From Ryuthela nishihirai (lineage: Eukaryota; Arthropoda; Arachnida; Araneae; Heptathelidae), in NCBI GenBank assembly GCA_038380435.1, contig JAWZYU010000025.1, positions 30,666,707-30,730,706 of the forward strand: DNA of 64,000 nucleotides, given 5' to 3'. The notes beneath the pieces are model-generated. The model did no database searches. It was not told the origin of the DNA and saw only the letters and a program-made list of their open reading frames with translations. Of the stretch, positions 1 to 10,035 are shown piece by piece (the stretch's first letter is position 1; every line of letters starts with the position of its first letter). Both the position numbers and the translations under genes were made by a program.

Positions 1-531
1 TAAATTAGGACTCTTACATCCTTTTGAAGAATGCACGTTTTCATAAATTTGTACTCTTACATCTTTTTAAATGTATGCTTTCGTAGATTAGAAATCATAA
101 ATCCTTTTTGGAAAATGTGTGGTTTCATAAATTAGGAATCTTGCTTCCTCTTGAAGAATGACTAGTTTCATAAATTAGGACACATCCTTTCAAAATTTAA
201 GACTCTTAAATCCTTTTAAAAATGTATGGTTTCATAAATTTAGGAATTTCACATCCTTTTAAGAATTTTATTTCATAAATTAGGAATTTAGGTGGGGTGG
301 ACCGACCAAAATTACTGAGGCCCGAAGGCTCGTAATCTGCAAATCTTCGGTTCTTCCTTCTCTGAGCCCTTGGAGTCGTCTTTGTGACCTGGCCATTTAG
401 CCCATTGTGTGCAAGAAAGTGCAGCTCAGAGTTAAAACAACCCAACCCACAAATTAGGAACCTTACATCGCTTTGAAAACTGTAGAGTTTCATAAATTAG
501 GAATCATGTTGGTCAATGTTTATTAAAACAA
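1..531. repeat. Degenerate ~43-bp tandem repeat
   Basis: About ten diverged units, each starting near TAAATTAGGA and containing a TTACATCCTTTT core followed by GAAGAATG and a TTTCA end. Unit length varies around 43 bp through small indels. A SINE-A fragment (287-451) has inserted into one unit. No coding potential is seen. Confidence 0.75.
287..451 (+). mobile_element. SINE-A, internally deleted copy
   Basis: A few head bases run directly into the SINE-A 3' part (TTCTCTGAGCC, GTGACCTGGCCATTTAGCCC, tail AACAACCCAACCC), so most of the body is missing. The flanking AAATTAGGAA on both sides is a possible target-site duplication, although it is also part of the surrounding tandem repeat. Confidence 0.7.
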
Positions 532-1001
532 GAAATGATATTAAATAAGACTTATTCAAAGAAGTAATTATATCGATTTTTGCGTATTGAAAAAAAGATA
601 AAATTATCGATTAATACTTATCGAAATAAACAATCGAATCGATTAATGCTTATAGAAAGGAAAAACGTATCGAATAACGCCTGTTTAAATAAGTAATTAT
701 ATCGATAAATGCGTAATGAAAAAGTAATCGTATGGATTATTGTTTGCTGAAAAAAGTAATCATATCAAATAACACTAATTCAAAGAAATAATCATATCGA
801 ATCTTTTTTGTTATTGAAAAAAGATAAACACTTTGATTAATTCTTATCAAATAAGTAATCAAAACCGATTAATTTTTTTCGAAAGTAAAAATATATCAAA
901 TAATTCCTATTGAAAGAAGTAATCATATCGATTAATAATTCTGCAAAAGTTAATCATATCGATTTCAGTTAATTTAAAGAAATAACCACATCATTTTTTG
1001 G
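532..1001. repeat. Degenerate ~32-bp AT-rich tandem repeat (block 1)
   Basis: Recurrent motif of the type AAGTAATCATATCGATTAAT plus GCTTATTGAAA, repeated with heavy divergence. ATCGATTAA is the most conserved part. The same repeat continues after each SINE insertion at 1336-1835 and 2218-2503, so the three blocks were once one array. Confidence 0.7.
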
Positions 1002-1335
1002 GGGGGTTGGGTTGTTTTACTTCTGAGCGGCACTTTTTTTTTGCACACAATGACTAAATGGCCAGGTCACAAGGACCCCGAAGGCTCCGAGAAGGTTGGG
1101 GAAGGGGACCCACTGGAACAGCTGTTGGGAGACATAGGTAGCCTCCCGTCAAGGCCATCCAGTGTGTTCTTTAACGTGCACAGGGTATGGCTCTCCCATA
1201 CACGGGACCACGTCTTAACGTCCCATCCGACGGACGGCGGCCTTTCCAAACCTATCGGTGTCCCCTACTGACCGTGGGAAGGGCAGGGAATTATGCGGAG
1301 ATAAATCTCAACGCTGACCCAGCTGGGATCACATT
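1002..1335 (-). mobile_element. SINE-A, head-truncated
   Basis: Reads from the reversed tail (GGTTGGGTTGTTTTACTTCTG) to the start of the body (GACCCAGCTGGGAT), where it breaks off before the B box. The tRNA-like head is absent, as expected from 5' truncation during target-primed reverse transcription. Confidence 0.85.
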
Positions 1336-1835
1336 GATTTAATGTTTGTGAATAGTAATGGTATCGATTAAACTTAAAAGAAAAAAAATCACATTAACGC
1401 TAATTTGAAAAAGTAATTACAATCTGCGAAATAAAACAAACGAAAAATAAAAAAAAAATGCTTCATTAATTTTAAATATATTACAAGTTCCCTTATGGAA
1501 TGCACTAATCGAGAATGTACTTTAATAAACAGTTTTAAATTGATTAAAAATAATTTTAAAATTAGTTTTCCGTTATGGGCAGATGAGAGTTAATGCTTAT
1601 AGGTAAAAAGCCAATTATGTCAATTAATGCTTTAGACATTATCATGTCAATTAAGGCTAACTGAAAGAATTGATTGTATCCTTAAGTGCGTATTGTGGGC
1701 AGTAACGACATCGGTTAATGCTTATGCAGGGTGATAACCTCAGCCATTTATTCTTATTGAAAGAACCATGCACTTATATCGGATAATGCATATTGCAGGT
1801 AGTTATCAAAAAGATTTATTTTTATTAAAAGAAGT
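1336..1835. repeat. Degenerate ~32-bp AT-rich tandem repeat (block 2)
   Basis: Continuation of the ATCGATTAA-type array after the SINE at 1002-1335. The section 1440-1560 is plain AT-rich DNA with no clear units. Confidence 0.55.
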
Positions 1836-2217
1836 TGGATTGGATTGTTTTACCTCTGAGCGGCATTTTTTTGCAAACCATGGGCTAAATGGCCAGGTCA
1901 CTTGGACCCCGAAGGCTCAGAGACGGTTGGGGGACCCACTGGGACAGCTGTTGGGAGACAGTTGGTAACCTCTCGTCAAGGCCATCCAGCGTGTTCTTTA
2001 ACGTGCGCAGAGTATGGCTCTCCCGCACACGGGGCCACGGCTTAGCTTTCCATCATACAGACGGCGGCCTTTCCAAGCCCATCGGTGTCCCCTACTGACC
2101 GTGGGCAGGGTGGGAAATTTTGCGGAGATAAATCTCAACGCTGACCCAGCTGGGACTCGAACCTGGGAACTACAGATTACGAGCCTGGCGAGCTACCGAC
2201 TAAGCCATCCCCGCCCC
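1836..2217 (-). mobile_element. SINE-A, full length, with 12-bp TSD
   Basis: Complete element from reversed tail to the reversed head (GGCTTAGTCGGTAGC with a mutated A box). Perfect direct repeats ATTAAAAGAAGT flank it at 1824-1835 and 2218-2229, showing retroposition into the AT-rich tandem array. Confidence 0.93.
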
Positions 2218-2503
2218 ATTAAAAGAAGTAATCGCATCTAATTAATACTTATCGGAAGTAGTAATCTCAGTGATTAACGCTTGCAGAAATAGCTAATTAT
2301 ATCGATTGATCCTTATGGTAAGAATTAATCGTATCGATTAACGCATATAGAAATCAGTGGTAACATCGATTAACGCTTTTTGGTGCGATGGAATCACAAT
2401 AAATATTTAACAGAAAGAAATAATCACATGGATTAATGCTCAACAAAAAAAAACATTCCCAAAGATCAGTGTTTAGTTTAAGAAGTATGCACGTCGATTA
2501 ATA
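2218..2503. repeat. Degenerate ~32-bp AT-rich tandem repeat (block 3)
   Basis: Further ATCGATTAA-bearing units after the second SINE, ending at the MITE-1 copy at 2504. Confidence 0.6.
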
Positions 2504-2714
2504 CACTCGCTCAAAAAAGTATCCGAACGTTGTGATTGATTACAGAATTCAGAAAAAATTTCTGGCAACAATTTTTTTTTAGAAATTAGTGATCTGGCAA
2601 CCTTCGTGTCTCGTGACACGAAGGCTGCCAGATCACTAATTATATAATCAGATCAATAATTTTTTCTGAATTCTGTAATCAATCACAGCGTTCGGATACT
2701 TTTTTGAGCGACTG
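2504..2714. mobile_element. MITE-1, near-complete palindromic copy
   Basis: Long inverted repeat: one arm reads CACTCGCTCAAAAAAGTATC, then GAATTCAGAAAAAAT, then GATCTGGCAACCTTCGTGTC. The second arm is its reverse complement, ending TTTTTTGAGCGACTG. The centre here is CTCGTGACACG rather than CACGTGACACG. TA precedes the left end. It has no coding capacity and is probably a non-autonomous Tc1/mariner-type element. Confidence 0.9.
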
Positions 2715-3041
2715 CACCTATTAACAACAGTAATTGCTTCGATTCATACTTATAGAAAGAGTTCATCAGCATGTCTAAATGATTTTGAAAGAAATTAATT
2801 AATGTCATGTCAATTAATTAACAGACACGATTTATACTTATACACCCTATTAAAAAGCGTTAATATCAGTGATCTTTACCTGTTGAAGGAAATAGTAACT
2901 CAAAGGAGCTTATTCCAGCAAGTAATCTCATAATCGACACTGACTAATTATACTATATAGCTTTTCACAAGAAACTAAAAAAAATCAGTCTATATTTCCA
3001 TAAACAGAAGACTTGTAAGGCAGGAGGAAATATGGTTAAGT
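2715..3041. other. Unassigned AT-rich stretch
   Basis: Loose continuation of ATCGATTAA-like words at the start, then unique AT-rich DNA. No gene, exon or clear repeat is visible. Confidence 0.4.
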
Positions 3042-3745
3042 AATGCCATCCGAAGCTCCACTATACAGGATAGTACTACATCAAATATGGTTCAGTGATG
3101 CTATCCGAAGCTCCACTATACAGGATAGTACTACATCAAATATGGTTCAGTGATGCCATCCGAAGCTCCACTATGCAGGATAGTACTACATCAAATATGG
3201 TTCAGTGATGCCATCCGAAGCTCCACTATGCAGGATAGTACTATATCAAATATGGTTCAGTGATGCCATCCGAAGCTCCACTATGCAGGATAGTACTACA
3301 TCAAATATGGTTGAGTGATGCCATCCGAAGCTCCACTACACTGGATAATACCACATCAAATATGGTTGAGTGATGCCATCCGAAGCTCCACTACACTGGA
3401 TAATACCACATCAAATATGGTTGAGTGATGCCATCCGAAGCTCCACTATACAGGATAGTACTGCATCAAATATGGTTGAGTGATGCCATCCGAAGCTCCA
3501 CTATACAGGATAGTACTCCATCAAATATGGTTGAGTGATGTCATCCGAAGCTCCATTATACAGGATAGTACTACATCAAATATGGTTGAGTGATGCCATC
3601 CGAAGCTCCACTACACTGGATAGTACTACATCAAATATGGTTGAGTGATGCCATCCGAAGCTCCACTACACTGGATAGTACTACATCAAATATGGTTGAG
3701 TGATGCCATCCGAAGCTTCACTACACAGGATAGTACTACATCTAA
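3042..3745. repeat. 55-bp minisatellite, ~13 copies
   Basis: Unit runs from TGATGCCATCCGAAGCTCCA through CTATACAGGATAGTACTACA to TCAAATATGGTTGAG. Copies are 90% or more alike. Two subtypes are visible: CTATACAGGATAGTACTAC and CTACACTGGATAATACCAC. GGTTCAGTGATG units lie at the left, GGTTGAGTGATG units at the right. 55 is not a multiple of 3, so the array cannot code continuously. Confidence 0.93.
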
Positions 3746-3998
3746 TGGAAGGCATCACATATCACTCCCGTGCGCTGATCGACGCAAAAGGAAAACTGAC
3801 ATTAAAGCAGCTGAGAAGGAACCTTTCGAAAAGATCTGCATTACACAATAATCGTCTAATTCCATCTGTTCATCAATTCAAGAGAATGGAAACTGTTGAA
3901 ATTTTGAGCTGTGTCAAGGAATTATTGCCAATAGGATTTGGTAGCGATAAAAGTGGGATATATACTGTAACTCTGTAATTGTACGCATGTTGTACATA
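3746..3998 (+). other. Unrecognised open frame next to the 55-bp array
   Basis: An open frame from 3700 to 3978 leaves the last minisatellite unit and continues about 75 codons with mixed composition (segments such as LIDAKGKLTLKQLRRNLSKR). It starts inside the repeat, matches no family I recognise and has no splice signal I trust. It may be a transposon remnant or chance. Confidence 0.25.
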
Positions 3999-4105
3999 CT
4001 TCACTTACTCTCTTTTTCTTTTTATTCCTTAACCTCTTTTTTTTTTTCAACCTGTTGGTCAAAAAAAGAGGTTAAAGAATAAAAAGAAAAAGAGAGTAAG
4101 TGAAG
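3999..4105. repeat. Pyrimidine/purine hairpin
   Basis: Inverted repeat with arms of about 43 bp. The left arm is CTTCACTTACTCTC, then TTTTTCTTTTTATTC and CTTAACCTC. The right arm is its reverse complement ending GAGAGTAAGTGAAG. The loop is about 20 bp of T-rich DNA plus CAACCTGTTGGTC. One strand of each arm is almost pure pyrimidine. Confidence 0.85.
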
Positions 4106-4970
4106 AATGTAATAAAAAAATAGGAAAAGAGGAAAGAAAAGAGACAGAATAGAATAATAATAAAAAAGATGTTTGGGAGTTTAAAATAATTTAACAGAAG
4201 TTCACGAAGTAATTAACATGTACAGGATGAAGGAGTAAGAAAATAGATAAAATGAGATAAGAAAACAAAAGAGGTGAACAGAAATTTAAAATGCTTAATC
4301 AGAAATACAGTCGCTCAAAAGAAATATCCGAACACTATGGTTGATTACAGAATTCAGAAAAAATATCTGGCAAAGATTTTTTTAGAAATTAGTGATCGTG
4401 GAACCTTCGTGTCACGTGACACGAAGGTTGCCAAATCACTAATTTCTAAAAAAATCGTTACCAGATATTTTTTCTGAATTCTGCAATCAACCGTAGTGTT
4501 CGGATACTTTTTTGAGCTACTGTACATATAGTAATTTAATATGGTATTACATATATCAATTTAAATTCTAAATTTAATTGTACAGAATAATAGAGTAAGA
4601 TAATATGCTAAAGGAGAAAAGAAGAGAAAAACAGAAGTAAGCAAAAATTAAAAACGAGAAAGAAGAATCTTATACAAAAGTACACATAGTGATTAGCATG
4701 TACAGAATAAAAGAGTAAGAAAATAAATAAGAGGAAAGTGGAAATAAAATCAATGGGAAACAGACAGAAGGGAACAGAAATTAAAGCATTTATACTGAAG
4801 TGCATATAGTATATCACATGCACCGATTAAATGAATAAGATAATGAATACAAAGAGAAGAGAAAGGGGAAAAAGCAGAAGTCAACAGCAGTTTAAAGTGT
4901 TTAAACAAAAGTACTCTTAGTATTTAGCATGTACCGAGTAAGATAATAAATAACAGCCTTATCCTGCAGC
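4106..4970. repeat. Degenerate ~125-bp tandem repeat
   Basis: Four or so diverged units share AACAGAAGT, then TTAGCATGTACAGAATAAA, GAGTAAGATAATAAATAA and a run of AGAAAAG/GAAACAGAAG. One unit is interrupted by the MITE-1 copy at 4308-4522. The purine-rich strand bias continues from the hairpin at its left edge. Confidence 0.65.
4308..4522. mobile_element. MITE-1, full-length with TA on both sides
   Basis: Arms CAGTCGCTCAAAAGAAATAT and its inverted partner ending TTTTTTGAGCTACTG. The palindromic centre is CACGTGACACGAAGGTTGCC. TA dinucleotides at 4306-4307 and 4523-4524 match the target duplication of the Tc1/mariner superfamily. Confidence 0.93.
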
Positions 4971-4995
4971 CTCATCCTTGCCTTATCCACGACTC

Positions 4996-5383
4996 GTTGG
5001 GTTGTTTTACCTCTGAGCGGCACTTTTTGCACACCATGCGCTAAATGGCAAGGTCACATGGACCCCGAAGGCTCGGAGAAGGTTGGGGGAGGGGACCCAC
5101 TGGAACAGCTGTTGGGAGACAGATGGTAGCCTCCCGTCAAGGCCATCCAGCGTGTTCTTTAACGTGCACAGGGTATGGCTCTCCCGCACACGGGGCCACG
5201 GCTTAACGTCCCATCCGACGGACGGCGGCCTTTCCAAGCCCATCGGTGTCCCCTACTGACCGTGGGCAGGGCGGGGAATTTTGCGGAGATAAATCTCAAC
5301 GCTAATTGACCCAGCTGGGACTCGAACCTGGGAACTACAGATTACGAGCCTGGCGCGCTACCGACTGAGCCACCCCCGCCCCC
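4996..5383 (-). mobile_element. SINE-A, full length
   Basis: Complete reversed element from GTTGGGTTGTTTTACC to the reversed head GGCGCGCTACCGACTGAGCC. A 4-bp ATTG insertion (AACGCTAATTGACCCAG) distinguishes it. No clear TSD. Confidence 0.92.
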
Positions 5384-5494
5384 GTGAACAAGGTTTGGAT
5401 GTCCTGCACACGAGGACTACATACCTAATGCACCACAAGATTTTATCCAATTTATAATCGTCTTTTAAGAAATGTATTTCCAAATTTGTGTAAT

Positions 5495-5812
5495 ATATAG
5501 AGCGCTCCTGGCTCTTAATCTGCAGTTCCAAAGTTTGAGTCCCACCTGGGACAGAGTTGAGATTTATCTCCGATACCGATTGACTTGGAAAAGCAATTGT
5601 CAGTCGCATGGGATAAAAAGCCGTAGTTTCGTATATAGGAAAGCCATACCCTGTGCACATTAAAGAACATGTTAGATAGCTTTGACAACAGGCCCACATC
5701 TGTTTCTTAATAGCTGTTCAGTGGGTACCATCTTCTCTGAGCCTTTGTGACCTCACCATTTAGTATGCAACAAAAAGTGCCCTTCAGAGGTAAAATAACC
5801 AACTAACCGCTC
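5495..5812 (+). mobile_element. SINE-A, old diverged copy
   Basis: Recognisable B-box region (AAAGTTTGAGTCCC), body blocks (GAGATTTATCTCC, CCATACCCTGTGCAC) and tail (AGAGGTAAAATAACC), with many substitutions and deletions. It is clearly older than its neighbours. Confidence 0.75.
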
Positions 5813-5945
5813 AAAGAACTAATTATCAAACAGCCCAGCGAAATATAATTAACGAACCTGAATTCATATTCCTCAAGCTAAAAGGGTGCGGGGTGGCTCA
5901 GTCGGGAGAGCGCCGATCTCCTAATCTGCAAATCACAGATTCGAG

Positions 5946-6506
5946 TGGAGTGGGTGTGGCTCAGACGGTAGCGCGCCAGACTCGCAATGCAGTTCCCAGG
6001 TTCGAGTCTTAGCTAGCCCAGTGTTGAGATTTATCTCTGCAAAACTCTCCGTCCTACCCATGGTCAGTAGAGGATACCGATGGGCTTGAAAAGAACGCGT
6101 CCATCGGATGGAACTTAAACTTAAACCGTGGCTCAGACGGTAGCGCGCCAAGCTCGCAATGCAGTTCCCAGGTTCGAGTCTTAGCTAGCCCAGCGTTGAG
6201 ATTTATCTCTACAAAACTCTCCGCCCTACCCATGGTCAGTAGGGGACACCGATGGGCTTGAAAAGACCGCGTCCATCGGATGGAACTTAAACTTAAACCG
6301 TCGCCCTGTGTGCGGGAGAGAGCCATACCCTGTGCACGTTAAAGAACACGCTGGATGGCCTTGACGGAAGGCTACCATATGTCTCCCAACAGCTGTCCCA
6401 GTGGGTCCCCTCCCCCAATCTTCTCTGAGCCTTCGCAGTCTTTATGTCTTGGGCGTTTAGCCCATTGTGTGCAGATACCGCTCAGAGATAAACCAACCAA
6501 CCAACT
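5946..6506 (+). mobile_element. SINE-A with duplicated tRNA-like head
   Basis: The first ~180 bp (head plus front of the body, ending ACTTAAACTTAAACC) occurs twice in tandem, at about 5946-6127 and 6128-6300, followed by one body and tail. Both heads keep an A-box-like GTGGCTCAGACGGTAGCGC and a B box GGTTCGAGTCTT. It is inserted in the older copy and flanked by GATTCGAG. Confidence 0.88.
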
Positions 6507-6779
6507 GATTCGAGTCCCATGCCAGCGTTGAGATTTATCTCCGCAAAACCCCGACCCTGCCCTCGGTCAGTATAGGGCATCGATGAGCATCAAAAGGCCA
6601 CAGTCCGTCGGATGGAAAGCAAAGCCGTGGTTACGTGTGAGCGAGAGCTAAACCCTGTCAACATTAAAGAACATACTGAAATGTCTTGACGGAAAGCTAC
6701 CATCTATCTCCTAAACAGCTGTCCAGTGGGTCCTCTCCCCCAAAACTTCTGCGAGCTTCCAGTTGTCGTGTGACTTGTT

Positions 6780-7161
6780 GGGGCGGGGGTGGCTTAGTCG
6801 GTAGCGCGCCAGGCTCGTAATCTGTAGTTCCCAGGTTCGAGTCCCAGCTGGGTCAGCGTTTAGATTTATCTCCGCAAAATTCCCCGCCCTGCCCACGGTC
6901 AGTAGGGGACACCGATGGGCTTGGAAAGGCCGCCGTCCGTCGGATGGGACGTTAAGTCGTGGCCCGTGTGCGGGAGAGCCATACCCTGTGCACGTTAAAG
7001 AACACGCTGGAACACGATGGGAGGCTACCATCTGTCTCCCAACAGCTGTTCCAGTGGGCCCCCTCCCCCAACCTTCTCTGAGCCTTCGGGTCCATGTGAC
7101 CTGGCCATTTAGCCCATGGTGTGCAAAAAAGTGCCGCTCGGAGGTAAAACAACCCAACCCT
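6780..7161 (+). mobile_element. SINE-A, full length, nested, 11-bp TSD
   Basis: Complete element from GGGCGGGGGTGGCTTAGTC to AACAACCCAACCC, flanked by TGTGACTTGTT on both sides. A short stretch of the body reads GGAACACGATGGGAGGC instead of the usual GGATGGCCTTGACGGGAGGC. Confidence 0.93.
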
Positions 7162-7229
7162 TGTGACTTGTTCATTTAGCCCATATGTTTGCAAAAAAAA
7201 GTGCTGCTCAGATATAAACAACCCATCCT

Positions 7230-8116
7230 CCCGCCAAAATCCATTTCTATATTCTCATCAATAACGAAAACTTCTATCGTAATTCAAAGACAACATTCAC
7301 TCAATCAAACAATTATCTCTTCGCTTGGACACGCCCAACTTTCCCATACAACAAACTGCTCTTCTCCATTTAACCGCGAATTCCTTGAAATTCCATCCCA
7401 ATCCTTGTCCCGAGGGAAAAAGAAAACATCTGCATTCCATCACAGCGATGGACGCCACCTCGACGGTGAGTTAAAAATGTAACAATGGCAAAGTTTGACA
7501 ACGATTAAAATTCTCCTAAACTTGTTTATAATTGTCTGCACACGCATTCCCTAAGGAAAATCCCACAGCACACTAAAAGGTGAATCCTAAAACAGACAAG
7601 CTATTATTTATCTCCGTCACTAGTTCGTATCTAAATTTAGAGTTTCGGTTTGTTGTTACAGTTTTTTTTTTGCGAAAAGCCCAGCTCTCTTTATCGGCAT
7701 ATTTATTAGACACACGTCCGACTCATTTCAGACATAATCCAACGCTAATCACCATCATTACGGCAGCGAAAGTTAATTACGGGCTCGAAAACGGTAATTT
7801 TCATACGTGCTGATTGGTCAGTTTCTCCATTAAGTTTCTGCTCTGCTCGCTCGTCCCAAAGAGGTTGCTGTTCTCTTATTTCTTTCCCAGCTATCCATCA
7901 TTAAAAAGGCACTAAGTAAATTAGAATTTCCGTTTCATGCCTCAAGCAAATAGAGTTGCAATACAAGTTGTCTGTTGCTGCATTTCTGGTCTCGAAAGTT
8001 GTTCCAACTGAGGTGCTCATGTGGTTCAGCTGGAGGGTAACGAAAATGAAGGAGCACAACAACCTTCCCCTTTGGAAACTTTCGTCAACATTTAAAATTC
8101 TTCCATTCACATTGGA
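7230..8116. other. Repeat-free stretch without recognised gene
   Basis: No copy of any repeat family seen elsewhere in the window. It contains a short ATG frame with a following GTGAGT (ATG at 7448, GT at 7466) that could be read as a tiny first exon, but there is no supporting signal-peptide or domain sequence. It might hold regulatory or untranslated sequence upstream of the Reeler/DOMON gene; this is speculation. Confidence 0.3.
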
Positions 8117-8765
8117 CGGGAGTTGGTACAGTCGGTAGCGCACCAGGCTTGTAATCTGCCGTACACAAGTTCGAGTTCCCACCTTTGCCAGTTTTGAGAA
8201 TTATTTCAGCTTAACCTCTAATCTGCCCTAGGTCAGAAAGAGGACATCGATGGACTCCCCGCCCTGCCCACAGTCAGTAGGGGACACCGATGGGCTTGGA
8301 AAGGCCTCCGTCCGTCGGATGGGACGTTAAGCCGTGGCCCCGTGTGCGGGAGAGCCGTACCCTGCGCACGTTAAAGAACACACTGGATGGCCTTGACGGA
8401 AGGCTACCATCTGTCTCCTAACAGATGTTCCAGTGAGTCCCCTCCCCCAACCTTCTCTGGGCCTTTGGGGTCTTTGTGATCTGGCCATTTAGCCCATTGT
8501 GAGCAAAAAAGTGCCGTTCAGAGGTCAAACAACCCAACCCAACCGATAGGCTCGTAAACCGTCCGTTGGATAGCATATTAAGCCGTGATCTTTTATTCAG
8601 GAGAACCACACGCTGTTCACATTAAATAACACTTTGGATGGCCTTGATGGGAGGCTCCAATCTGTCCCCTAACAGCTGTCCAGTGGTTTCCCTTCCCCCA
8701 ACCTTTTCTGAACCTTTGGAATTAGCCATCGTGACCTAGCAATTCAGAACATTATCTGCACAGGG
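8117..8765 (+). mobile_element. SINE-A, old copy split by a younger one
   Basis: The old element supplies 8117-8256 (head with GGTACAGTCGGTAGCGC, start of body) and about 8544-8765 (rest of body). The younger copy at 8257-8543 separates them. The old half is strongly diverged. Confidence 0.8.
8257..8543 (+). mobile_element. SINE-A, 5'-truncated, nested
   Basis: Starts in the body at CCCCGCCCTGCCCAC and runs to the AACCCAACCC tail. The head is absent. It sits inside the old copy at 8117-8765. Confidence 0.87.
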
Positions 8766-8922
8766 AGTATGTGCACTCAAACAACATCTCAGATATATAC
8801 ACTGAAAGGACAATTTATTATAACACCTTTCCACCTTTCGCCTCACAACAACAGCTAAACGTCGTGGCATGGACTCTACCAGGTGTTGCAAACTTTCGGG
8901 TAGTATTGCTGCCCACGATTCC

Positions 8923-9311
8923 TGGGCGGGGGTGGCTCAGTCGGTAGCGCGCCAGGCTCGTAATCTGTAGTTCCCGGGTTCGAGACCCAGCTGGGTCAGC
9001 GTTGAGATTTATCTCCGCAAAATTCCCCGCCCTGCCCACGGTCAGTAGGGGACACCGATGGGCTTGGAAAGCCCGCCGTCCGTCAGATGGGAAGTTAAGC
9101 TGTGGCCCCGTGTTCGGGAGAGCCGTACCTTGCGCACGTTAAAGAACACGCTGGATGGCCTTGACGGGAGGCTACCATCTGTCTCCCAACAGCTGTTCCA
9201 GTGGGTCCCCTCCCCCAACCTTCTCTGAGCCTTCGGGGTCCATGTGACCTGGGCATTTAGCCCATGGTGTGCAAAAAAGTGCCGCTCAGAGGTAAAACAA
9301 CCCAACCCAAA
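8923..9311 (+). mobile_element. SINE-A, full length, 12-bp TSD, inside the Tc1 relic
   Basis: Complete head, body and tail. GCCCACGATTCC is present at 8911-8922 and again at 9312-9323, both parts of the transposase codon region for LESW, proving insertion into the relic. Confidence 0.95.
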
Positions 9312-9584
9312 GCCCACGATTCCAGGACAGACATCCGTAAACCACCGATAATTGCCGGGTTTCGGGCTCGAATGCAACGCTCCACTTAGTCCCATAGATG
9401 CTTAATAGGGTTCAAATCAGAAGTGTGAGAGGGCTCACATCATGCGATGATTGTGAGCTCACTGGGATGCTCCTCCAACGAATCTTTCGCCAAACGGGAG
9501 CAATGAGATGGGGCACTCTCCATTGTCTTGTTGAGAGAAGGCATCCTCCCCGGGGGAATGGTTAGCAATAAATGGGTGTAGATG

Positions 9585-9842
9585 GGTTGGGTTGGATTGT
9601 TTTACCTCTGAGCTGCACTTTTTTGCACACCATGGGCTAAATGGCGAGGTCACATGGACCCCGAAGGCTCAGAGAAGGTTGGGGGAGGGGACCCACTGGA
9701 ACAGATGTTGGGAGACAGATGGTAGCCTCCCGTCAAGGCCATCCAGCGTGTTCTTTAACGTGCACAGGGTATGGCTCTCCCGCACACGGGGCCACGGCTT
9801 AACATCCCATCCGACGGACGGCGGCATTTCCAAGCCCATCGG
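9585..9842 (-). mobile_element. SINE-A, 5'-truncated, 11-bp TSD
   Basis: Contains tail and half of the body and stops at CCAAGCCCATCGG, lacking the head. It is flanked by GGGTGTAGATG at 9574-9584 and 9843-9853. A truncated copy with intact TSD is the mark of LINE-driven target-primed reverse transcription. Confidence 0.93.
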
Positions 9843-10035
9843 GGGTGTAGATGTTTAGCAAGTACATCAGCATAGCCTTGTCCTGTGATGGTGGTCTCAA
9901 TATGTACAAGGAGCCCCAAGGTAGCTTACGTAAACATGCCCCGGAACATTTTACCGCCTTCAACGGCCTGTAATACCCTGATTTGACACTTGGGGTCCAT
10001 GGCTTTGTGTGGTCTATGCCACACACTCAACCAAC

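Larger units (their letters stand above)
5884..7229 (+). mobile_element. SINE-A host copy split by two later SINE-A insertions
   Basis: Its pieces are 5884-5945 (head to B box), 6507-6779 (body) and 7162-7229 (tail); together they make about 390 bp, one full element. The first gap is bounded by GATTCGAG duplications (5938-5945 and 6507-6514). The second is bounded by TGTGACTTGTT (6769-6779 and 7162-7172). The order of insertion is therefore readable: this copy is the oldest of the three. Confidence 0.88.
8810..10035 (-). pseudogene. Tc1-like transposase relic, split by two SINEs
   Basis: Read on the minus strand, pieces of a Tc1-family DDE transposase appear in order. Around 10030-9850 there is VWHRPHKAMDPKCQ and then a region like the family's middle strand. 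Around 9575-9480 there is FIANHSPGEDAFSQQDNGEC, matching the family's QQDNAPCH motif with the second catalytic Asp. Around 9420-9310 there is SDLNPIKHLWD, the third-catalytic-residue region, with a stop following. Around 8910-8815 there is LPESLQHLVESMPRRLAVVV, the usual C-terminus. Frameshifts and stops break the frame throughout. SINE-A copies at 8923-9311 and 9585-9842 interrupt it. It is a dead copy; the family identity is secure from motif order. The N-terminal DNA-binding part was not found. Confidence 0.85.

Noticed and set aside
6711..7175. Conserved proteins such as CFTSERHFFAHHGLNGQVT and NVPSDGRRPFQAHRCPLLT seen in many places
   Set aside because: These are translations of SINE-A in antisense frames. 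They occur wherever a copy occurs, on either strand, and have no independent signal.
7448..7468. Tiny first exon, ATG followed by GTGAGT
   Set aside because: Six codons (MDATST) with no leader character; a chance GTGAGT is likely.
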